DNA from: Verrucomicrobiota bacterium
GTDB taxonomy: Bacteria > Verrucomicrobiota > Verrucomicrobiia > Limisphaerales > JADLHS01
DNA length: 11,984 bases
Direction: 5' to 3'
Assembly (NCBI GenBank): GCA_004297495.1
Contig: SCTL01000175.1
Location: 1-11,984 of the forward strand
In this document: positions 1 through 7,100 of the stretch, piece after piece
Layout of the letters: every line of letters starts with the position of its first letter
Position numbering within the stretch: the stretch's first letter is position 1
The notes under the pieces: model-generated
What the model was told of the DNA's origin: nothing
The model's database searches: none
Seen by the model: the letters and a program-made list of their open reading frames with translations, nothing else
Translations under genes and position numbers: made by a program

Positions 1-1
1 A

Positions 2-538
2 CGCGTGTTCACAGAAATTTACGATCTCGAAGCCCACCGCGCGCATCGCCAGCACTCGAACCTTCAACTCCACGAAGCGCACAACCTCGTCGTCCTCGAA
101 AAGGGCCAGTCGCAAACGATGAAGCTCAGCGGCGGGCGCATCTTTGTTCTAACCTCTGGCATGATGGCCGAGAACACCGCCGCCCACGATCTCGCCGCGC
201 GCATGACCGGCGATGAACGCCAATCCATTTTCTTCGTCGGCTACGCCGATCCCGATTCGCCCGCGGGCCGGCTCAAGAAAAGCAAACCCGGCGAGACGTT
301 TGTCTTCAGCCCCAGCGCCGGACGCGTCACCCGCAAGTGTGACGTCCAGGACTTCGATCTCACCGCCCACGCCAACCGAACCGACCTGCTCGATTTCGTC
401 AGCCAGGTTTCGCCGCGCGCTGTACTGCTCGGCCACGGCGGCGACGACTCGCGCAAATGGTTCGAGCAACAAATCCGCGCCCGCCATCCGAAAATCAAAA
501 TCATCCAGCCGCAGCCGGGCAAAGCCGTGGAAGTTTAA
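2..538 (+). CDS. beta-CASP metallo-beta-lactamase RNA nuclease, C-terminal part (5' end outside window)
   Basis: This is the C-terminal end of an MBL-fold RNA-processing exonuclease of the RNase J / CPSF-73 type. The frame is open to the left edge, so the catalytic HxHxDH part lies outside the window, and the GTG at position 5 is only an internal Val codon. Visible landmarks are the beta-CASP motif A-like stretch IFVLTSGMMAEN, the RMMBL-like motif DFDLTAHANRTDLLDFV carrying the conserved His, and LLGHGG at the place of the usual HGE-type motif C. The family cuts or trims RNA using two zinc ions in the cytoplasm. TAA at 536-538 ends the gene 85 bases before addB on the same strand. The substitution of Gly for the usual Glu after the motif C His is a small oddity. 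The family assignment is firm; whether it acts as an RNase J or as an uncharacterised YSH1-like hydrolase cannot be decided from this fragment. Confidence 0.82.
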   Translation, partial: RVFTEIYDLEAHRAHRQHSNLQLHEAHNLVVLEKGQSQTMKLSGGRIFVLTSGMMAENTAAHDLAARMTGDERQSIFFVGYADPDSPAGRLKKSKPGETFVFSPSAGRVTRKCDVQDFDLTAHANRTDLLDFVSQVSPRAVLLGHGGDDSRKWFEQQIRARHPKIKIIQPQPGKAVEV

Positions 539-592
539 TCCCGCCGACGGACAAATACGGTCCAACCCGCGCAAATAAAAATCTTTTGTTGC

Positions 593-622
593 TTGGTCTC
601 ACCGGCGCGGCTTCGCTACAAC
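593..622 (+). promoter_or_regulatory. possible promoter upstream of addB
   Basis: A -35-like TTGGTC (593-598) is followed after 18 bases by TACAAC (617-622), immediately upstream of the addB start codons. The stretch CTTCGCTAC around the -10 (611-619) is identical to the one at the putative promoter of the MFS gene (8225-8233). It lies in an A/T-richer patch (571-592) of the 85-base gap. This is pattern matching only; read-through from the upstream nuclease gene is equally possible. Confidence 0.3.
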
Positions 623-623
623 G

Positions 624-3600
624 TTGCGCGTGCAAGCGCGATTCCTTCTCGGCCCGGCGGGCAGCGGAAAAACTTTCCGTTGTCTCGCCGAGATTCGCGC
701 CGAACTGCTCCGCTCGCCCGAAGGCCCGCCGTTGCTGCTGCTCGCGCCCAAGCAAGCCACGTTTCAACTTGAACGCCAGTTGCTCGCCGATGATTCGCTC
801 CCCGGTTACACGCGGCTGCAAATTCTTTCCTTCGAGCGGCTCGCGGGATTTATCCTCGATCAACTCGGCGTCGCCCGCCCGGAATTGTTGAGCGAGGAAG
901 GCCGCGTGATGGTCCTGCGCGCGCTGTTGCTGCGGCATCAATCCGCGCTGAAAGTTTTCCGCGCGTCGGCCCGGCTCACCGGCTTCGCCCAGCAACTGAG
1001 TCTGCTGCTCCGCGAATTGCAACGGCATCACCTTTCGCCGCCCAAGCTCCAGCAACTCGCCGCCAGCCGCGACACCTCGCCGACCTTGCGCGACAAACTT
1101 CACGACCTCGCGCTCATTCTCGACGCCTACGCCGCGTGGCTCGGCGAACACAAAGTGCAGGACGCCACCCAACTCCTCGACCTCGCCACCGATGCCCTGC
1201 GCGGAAACTTTCAACTTTCAACTTTCAACTTTCAACTTTCCCTCTCCGCCCTTTGGCTCGACGGCTTCGCCGAAATGACGCCGCAGGAACTCGCTCTGCT
1301 GGCCGCGCTCATTCCGCGTTGCGAACGCGCCACGCTCGCGTTCTGTCTTGAACGAGAACCCGCGTCCGAACCCTCGTGGCTCTCCACGTGGTCGGTGGTT
1401 GGACAAACTTTTCTCCGCTGCCGAGACGGTCTGGCGGCGATTCCAGGAATCGAAATCGAAACCATCACGCTCAAACGCAGCGACACCCAAACGCGTTTCA
1501 GTTCCAGCCCGAAACTCGCCGCGCTCGAAGCACATTGGAGCGCGACCGTCCCGGTCGCAGCACGCCCACACGCCAGCAGCGATTCGATTCCACCGACGCC
1601 TCACGCAGTCGGACCCGCTGCGACCGGGACGGTCGCGCTCCGCCTCGTCGAGTGTCCGTCTGCTTCCGCCGAAGCCGCCTTCGTCGCGCGCGAAATCCTC
1701 CGCCACGTCCGCACCGGCGGACGCTATCGCGATTGCGCCGTCATCGTCCGCTCGCTCGAACCACATCACGCCACGCTCGCGCGCGAGTTCCGGCGTTACG
1801 CGATTCCCTTCTTCATGGATCGCCGCGAATCCGTTTCGCATCATCCGCTCGCCGAGTTGACGCGCTTCGCCCTGCGCCTCCCGGCGTTTGGTTGGCGGCA
1901 CGAAGACTGGTTCGGCGCGCTCAAGACCGGTCTCGTACGCGCGAGCGAAGGCGAACTGGATCGGCTCGAAAACCTCGCGCTCGAACGCGGCTGGGCGGGC
2001 AGTCTCTGGCAACAACCGCTCCCGCACACGCACAGCGCCGCGCTCAACGAATCGCTCGAACGCCTGCGCCAGAGCATCGTTCCGCCCTTCGCAAAATTCT
2101 GCGAACGGGTCGCCGCCGCACCCAACGGCGCGCAACTCGCCGATGCCTGCCGCGAACTCTGGTTCGCGCTCGACGCCGAAAAAATTCTCGAACGCTGGGA
2201 TGATGAAGCCGCGCAGCACCTGGCCTCCGACAACTCGCACGCCGCGCCTCACTCCTCGGTGCTCGAGCAAATGACCGGCTGGCTCGACAATCTCGCGCTC
2301 GCGTTTCCCGCCGAAAATTTTTCCGCGCGCGACTGGCTGCCGATTCTCGAAGCCGGACTCGCCGGACTCAGCGTCGGCGTCGTACCGCCGGTTTTGGATT
2401 CCGTGCTCATCGGCGCGATTGATCGCTCGCGCAACCCCGACCTGAAAATCGCGTTCCTGCTCGGCTTGAACGAAGGCGATTTCCCCGCGCCGACCGCGCG
2501 CAGCCTGATTCTCACCGACGCCGACCGCGCCGGTCTCGAACTGCAAAACGTCCGTCTCGGTCCGACGCTCTTTCAACGACTCGGCCACGAGCGCTATCTC
2601 GGCTACATCGCCTGCACGCGCGCCTCCGAGCGGCTCGTGCTCACGCGCGCGACGCACAACGACGCCGGCGAAGCGCTCAATCCCTCGCCGTCTCTCGACC
2701 ACGTGAAGCGCATCACCGGCGCGAGCACAGAAACTTTTCAAATGCCGGACGACTGGCTGGAAGGCGAGCAACTTTGCGAAATCGAAGCGCCATTGCTGCG
2801 TCAGCCGGAACTCGCCGCGACGCTTGCCATTCCGGCCATCGAAGATTTCGTCGCACGTGGCCGCGAGATTCAAGCTGCGCTAACCATTAGCCCATTGCCT
2901 CCGCCCACGATTGAGGCACTCTTCGGTCGCGAACTGAAAACTTCCGTCAGCGCGCTGGAAGATTTTGCGGCGTGCCCGTTCCGCTTCTTCGCCGCGCGCG
3001 CCTTGCGCTTGCAGGAGCGCAAAGAGTTTCAGTTTGATGATCGCGACAAAGGCAGCTTCCACCACGAAGTCCTCGATGAATTTCACCGCCGCGTCCGCGC
3101 CTCGGGCCGCCAATGGCGCGATCTTGCGCCGCAAGCCGCTGCCGAACTCGTCACCGCGATCGCGCGCGAAATGTTGCCCGACTTCGCTGGTGGCAAGTTC
3201 ACCGCCGACGCCGCCGCGCGATTCGCGGGCGAGTGGCTCATCGAGCGATTGCAACGCCTCGTGCAGACACTCATCACCTGGATGGCGCAATATGAGTTTG
3301 ATCCGGTCGCCTGCGAAATTGCCTTCGACGACGAGCATGGCGAACTGCCGTCGTGGCGGATTGAATTGCCCGGCAGCGACCAGCGCGCGCTGGTGCTGCG
3401 CGGGCGGATTGATCGCGTGGACGTGCTGCGCCGCGCGAACGTTCCACCGCTCGCCGTGGTCATGGATTACAAGTCTCGCGTGCGCGAACTCGATCCCGTG
3501 AAATTGCATCACGGGCTTGAACTGCAACTGCTCTCGTATCTCGGCGTGCTAAAACATTTGCGCCTGCCGAAGGATATTCTCGACGCAACCGCGCTCACGC

Positions 3601-4049
3601 CCGCCGGAGTTTTCTATGTCCCGCTCAACGGCGGCGCAGCGAAGAGTGGTTCGGGCCGGAGCGAAATTCTTGTCAACGATCCGCAATCGCAACGCGCCGC
3701 CTACCGGCACAGCGGGCGATTCCTGGCGGACGAACTCACGCACTTCGATCATCGCGGCGAAGCCAAAGGCGACCAGTTTCGATTCGCGTTCAAGAAGGAC
3801 GGCACGCTCGCCCAGCGCGGCAACGACGCGCTGCCCGCCGCGGAATTTGAAGCGCTCCGCGAACAAGTCGAGGCGCATTTGCGCGAGCACGCGCGGCGGA
3901 TTTTCGCCGGTGAAATTTCCGCGTCGCCGTTTCGCATCAACAAGACCACGGCGTGTGATTACTGCGACTTTCGCCCCGTGTGCCGCTTTGATCCGTGGAC
4001 GCAACCGTTCCGGGCATTGCGCAGTCCGGCGAAGGAGAACAAAGAATGA
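624..4049 (+). CDS. addB: AddB: Fe-S nuclease subunit of the AddAB helicase-nuclease
   Basis: AddB partners AddA to unwind and resect broken DNA for RecA-dependent repair in the cytoplasm; in the family it supplies one PD-(D/E)XK nuclease and Chi scanning. The 1141-residue product (family size about 1150) begins with Walker A GPAGSGKT (10-17). It has the AddB-typical LWLDGF and the LLGLNEGDFPAP stretch, and a C-terminal nuclease with FHHEVL (His813/814), D930, and D948-Y-K950. Cys784 with Cys1111-x2-Cys1114-x5-Cys1120 matches the four-Cys Fe-S 'staple'. No in-frame stop separates the TTG at 624 from the stop at 576; the GTG at 630 is an alternative start and neither has a good Shine-Dalgarno. 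Two repeat insertions lie inside the frame: heptamers (residues 195-206) and a 35-codon palindromic block (about 306-340). The TGA stop at 4047-4049 overlaps a relic ATG. Confidence 0.93.
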   Translation: MRVQARFLLGPAGSGKTFRCLAEIRAELLRSPEGPPLLLLAPKQATFQLERQLLADDSLPGYTRLQILSFERLAGFILDQLGVARPELLSEEGRVMVLRALLLRHQSALKVFRASARLTGFAQQLSLLLRELQRHHLSPPKLQQLAASRDTSPTLRDKLHDLALILDAYAAWLGEHKVQDATQLLDLATDALRGNFQLSTFNFQLSLSALWLDGFAEMTPQELALLAALIPRCERATLAFCLEREPASEPSWLSTWSVVGQTFLRCRDGLAAIPGIEIETITLKRSDTQTRFSSSPKLAALEAHWSATVPVAARPHASSDSIPPTPHAVGPAATGTVALRLVECPSASAEAAFVAREILRHVRTGGRYRDCAVIVRSLEPHHATLAREFRRYAIPFFMDRRESVSHHPLAELTRFALRLPAFGWRHEDWFGALKTGLVRASEGELDRLENLALERGWAGSLWQQPLPHTHSAALNESLERLRQSIVPPFAKFCERVAAAPNGAQLADACRELWFALDAEKILERWDDEAAQHLASDNSHAAPHSSVLEQMTGWLDNLALAFPAENFSARDWLPILEAGLAGLSVGVVPPVLDSVLIGAIDRSRNPDLKIAFLLGLNEGDFPAPTARSLILTDADRAGLELQNVRLGPTLFQRLGHERYLGYIACTRASERLVLTRATHNDAGEALNPSPSLDHVKRITGASTETFQMPDDWLEGEQLCEIEAPLLRQPELAATLAIPAIEDFVARGREIQAALTISPLPPPTIEALFGRELKTSVSALEDFAACPFRFFAARALRLQERKEFQFDDRDKGSFHHEVLDEFHRRVRASGRQWRDLAPQAAAELVTAIAREMLPDFAGGKFTADAAARFAGEWLIERLQRLVQTLITWMAQYEFDPVACEIAFDDEHGELPSWRIELPGSDQRALVLRGRIDRVDVLRRANVPPLAVVMDYKSRVRELDPVKLHHGLELQLLSYLGVLKHLRLPKDILDATALTPAGVFYVPLNGGAAKSGSGRSEILVNDPQSQRAAYRHSGRFLADELTHFDHRGEAKGDQFRFAFKKDGTLAQRGNDALPAAEFEALREQVEAHLREHARRIFAGEISASPFRINKTTACDYCDFRPVCRFDPWTQPFRALRSPAKENKE
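1206..1240 (+). repeat. Element A: five exact tandem AACTTTC heptamers inside addB
   Basis: The 7-base unit AACTTTC occurs five times in a row without a mismatch at 1206, 1213, 1220, 1227 and 1234. It encodes NFQLSTFNFQLS at residues 195-206, a short insertion just before the conserved LWLDGF segment of AddB. Because 7 is not a multiple of 3, gain or loss of one unit would frameshift addB, while three units preserve the frame. Confidence 0.97.
1537..1641 (+). repeat. Element B: 105-bp palindromic insertion in addB, exact 25-bp inverted repeats
   Basis: The arms at 1537-1561 and 1617-1641 are perfect reverse complements (25 of 25) around a 55-base core. Each arm is itself a hairpin: GCGACCG (1542-1548), loop TCC, CGGTCGC (1552-1558), and the mirror copy on the right. 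The element is 105 bp, exactly 35 codons, and stays open in the addB frame. It encodes an Ala/Pro/Thr-rich linker at about residues 306-340. It lies between LEAHW and RLVE, a place where AddB proteins usually have a short loop, so it looks like an in-frame insertion. Confidence 0.95.
4032..4048 (+). promoter_or_regulatory. Relic ribosome binding site and ATGA start at the end of addB
   Basis: AAGGAG (4032-4037) lies 8 bases before an ATG at 4046-4048 that overlaps the addB stop (ATGA), a classic layout for translational coupling to the next gene. This ATG now opens only 22 codons, beginning MKTFNIQRS, running through the palindromic element and ending at TGA 4112-4114. It is not in the addA frame. 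I infer that this was the original addA start before element C was inserted. Confidence 0.55.
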
Positions 4050-4050
4050 A

Positions 4051-4133
4051 AACATTCAACATTCAACGCTCAACGCCGAAGGCCAACGCGCGCTCCCGGG
4101 ATGTTGGGCGTTGAATGTTGAATGTTGAATGTT
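4051..4133 (+). repeat. Element C: heptamer-armed inverted repeat at the addB/addA junction
   Basis: The left arm is AACATTC twice plus AACGCTC (4051-4071). The right arm is GGGCGTT plus GAATGTT twice (4106-4126), pairing at 20 of 21 positions, with a third GAATGTT at 4127-4133. The loop is 34 bases (4072-4105). In mRNA this gives a long stem between addB and addA. No T-run follows it, so it does not look like a rho-independent terminator. Confidence 0.93.
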
Positions 4134-4142
4134 CCCCGCACC

Positions 4143-7100
4143 ATGAGCGATCCCACTTCCCAACAACACCTCGCCATCACCGGCAAGGGCAACTTGCTGC
4201 TCGTCGCCGGCGCGGGCACGGGCAAGACGCACACGCTCATCGAGCGTTGTCTGCGGCTCGTTATCGAGGATCGCGTTTCGCTGGAAAATATTTTGATGGT
4301 CACGTTCACCGAGGCCGCCGCCGCCGAGATGCGAGGTCGCCTGCGCAGTGAATTGCTCAAACGACTGGACACCGTGCGCGCCTCGCAGCCGGCGGATGAA
4401 TCGCTCGCCGAACATCTCGCGCAACAAGCCGCGCTGCTCGACACCGCGCGCATCAGCACGCTGCACGGTTTCTGTCTGCAACTCGCGCGCGAGCATTTTC
4501 ACGAGCTGAGTCTCGATCCGCAGTTCGGCGTGCTGGACGAATCGCAGACCGCGCCGTTGCAACGCGAGGCGCTGGACGAAATCTTCGAGCGCCACTACGC
4601 CGGCGCGGACGACCGCGCGCGCGCCGTGCAAGCGCTCATTCGCTCCGTCGGACGTGGCGCGGATGGAAAAATCCGTCACCTCGTCGTGAAACTGCACACG
4701 TATTCGCAATCGCTGCCTGATCCTGCCGGCTGGCTCGCGGCGCAGGAGGCGCAGTTTGCCAGCGAAGAACCGGAAGCGTGGCGCGAGTTGTTCGTCAGCG
4801 CGGTGGGTGAATTGCGAGCTGAGTGGCAGGCGGAAATTGCCGCTGTGGCTGGCGAGACCGCAGCTCTTCGACTCACGGCAGCGGCGCTCAAGAAACTTCC
4901 CGCCGCGCCAACGCTGGCGGAAGCGCAGGCGGCAATTCGCGAAATCCAATCCGCCGACGTGAAGGAGAACTGGCCGCGCGGCAGCATCGGCAAGTTCCGC
5001 GATCCGCTCGCGGGATTTTTTGACGACGCGGAATTTCTCGCTGAACTGCTGCCCCGCGACGGCGGCGATCCGTTGAAGCAAGACTGGGATTGGGCACGGG
5101 GCAACTTGCGGGCGTTACTGGGAATGGTCAGCGAATTTTCGGAATCGTTCGCGGCGAAGAAGCGCGAACTGGCCGGAGCGGATTTTGCCGACTTGGAACA
5201 ATTCGCGTTGCGGTTGCTCGCCAATGAAGTCATCGCCAACGCCTGGCGCGCGCGGCTGGCGCACGTTTTTGTGGACGAGTATCAGGACATCAACGCCGCG
5301 CAGGATGCGATCCTCACGGCGTTGAGCCGTAGCTCGTCGTCGTCCTCCTCCTCCTCCTCGTCCTCGTCCTCGAATTTTCCGGGGGCAGTCGAGGACGAGG
5401 ACGAGAACGAGGACGAGGAGGATTTGGAAAACCGCTTTCTTGTCGGCGACGTGAAGCAAAGCATCTATCGCTTCCGCCGGGCGAATCCGAAAATTTTTCA
5501 GAGTTATCACGAGCATTGGTCGCCTGACGACGAAGCTAGGGCGGGCAGTCCCCTGCCCGCCGCGCATGGTTTGCCAATCGGCGGCGCGCACGGAGTGACG
5601 CGCCCTACCAGCGCCGGCCTCGCGCTTTCACTCACGGAAAATTTTCGCAGCCGCGAGGGTTTGCTGAAGTTCATCAATCCACTGTGCGGCGCGTTGATGC
5701 GGCGCGAAATCGGCGGCGTGGATTACGAGGCGCTGGACTTCGGCGCAAAGGAATCGCGGAGTGCGTTATCCGCAAAAACAGGCGACGAGCCTTGTGTCGA
5801 GCTTCACTTGATTGCCAAGCCGGAGCCGGAGTCCGGCAGTCCAGAGAGTGATGAAACGCAAAACACTTCGAGCGACGTGACGGATTTGCTGGCGGTCGAA
5901 CGCGAGGCGCGCTTGGTGGCGCGGCGGTTGAAGGAATTGCGCGAGGGCGGATTTCAAGTCTGGGACAAAGACGCGAAAGAGTTTCGCCCCGTGCGCTGGA
6001 GCGACATGGCGGTGCTGCTGCGTTCGCCGGGCGGACGCGCCGAAGCGTTCGCGAAAGAATTTGCGCGCGCGGGCGTGCCGCTGAGCGCGGCGCGGGATGG
6101 ATTTTTTGCAAGTCTCGAAGTGAGCGATCTGTTGAGCCTCCTTCAGTTGCTGGACAATCCGTTGCAAGACGTACCGCTCGCCGCCGTGTTACGCTCGCCG
6201 CTGGCGGGTTTGTCGCTCGAAGAACTCGTGCAAGTCCGGCTCGCGCTGCCGAAAGGATTTTTGTGGGAAGCCGTGTTGCGTGTTGCGTGTTCCGTCAAGC
6301 AGCCGGCGGCGGCCGCGATTCACCCGCAGGCGGCTTTGCCACTTGACGCAACACGCAACACGCAACACGCCGCCGCCAAAGCCGCATTGTTCCTCGACCG
6401 ATTCACGCTCTGGCGCGATTTGCTCCGGCACACTTCGCTCTCGCAATGTCTCGAGACGGCGCTGGCGGAAACACATTACGAAGCGCTGCTGCTCGCGGGC
6501 GAGCGCGGGCCGGAGCGCGCGGCCAACGTGCGGCAGTTGCTCGATCTCGCGCGGCAATTTGATCCGTATCAGCGGCAGGGACTCTATCGCTTCCTGCGCT
6601 TCGTGCGCGCCCAGGCGGATGAGGAACTGGATCGAGCGCCAGCGCCGCCGCCCGCCGCGGACGCGGTGCGCCTGGTGAGCATTCACAAAAGCAAGGGACT
6701 GGAATATCCCGTCGTCGCGTTGGCCGGGCTGGGCACGAATTTCAACGAGGGTGATTTGAACGAAACAATTCTGCTCGATGAAACGCTCGGCTTGTGTCCC
6801 AAGATCACGCCGCCGGACGCGGAGGGAAGTTACCTCGGCCTGACACATTGGCTCGCGCGGCGACGCGAGAAACGCGAACTGCGCGGCGAAGAATTGCGGC
6901 TGCTCTACGTGGCGCTCACCCGCGCGCGCGACCAGTTAATTCTCATCGGCACGAGTCGGCGCGAAGCGGCGGCGCTCAAGTGGACTGGCTCAGACGCCGC
7001 GCTCACGACGGATGACGTCTTGTCCGCGCGCAGTCATCTGGATTGGTTGCTGCGCTGGCTGCCGCTGGCGACGCGCGACTCGGATTGGCGTGAGGAAGTG

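Noticed and set aside
1206..1240. CRISPR array
   Set aside because: The units are 7 bases with no spacers and lie inside a coding frame.
1218..2873. Minus-strand open frame of 551 codons inside addB
   Set aside because: It is antisense to strongly conserved AddB sequence, its product is Arg/Glu/Gly-rich without a recognisable domain, and long antisense frames are expected at this GC content.
4051..4133. Rho-independent terminator between addB and addA
   Set aside because: The stem is long, but no T-run follows and addA must be expressed from the same strand.
4122..4142. Upstream in-frame ATG for AddA
   Set aside because: It lies inside a GAATGTT repeat unit of element C and has no ribosome binding site; the ATG at 4143 lies 4 codons before the conserved TSQQHLAI region.
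4056..5081. Minus-strand open frame of 341 codons opposite addA
   Set aside because: It is a shadow of the addA 5' region (Walker A and motif Ia are on the + strand) and has no domain of its own.
5825..5837. Small palindrome GCCGGA-G-TCCGGC in addA, possibly an element remnant
   Set aside because: A 6-bp stem is common by chance at this GC content; it shares GGCAGTCC nearby with element E, but that is too little to call.
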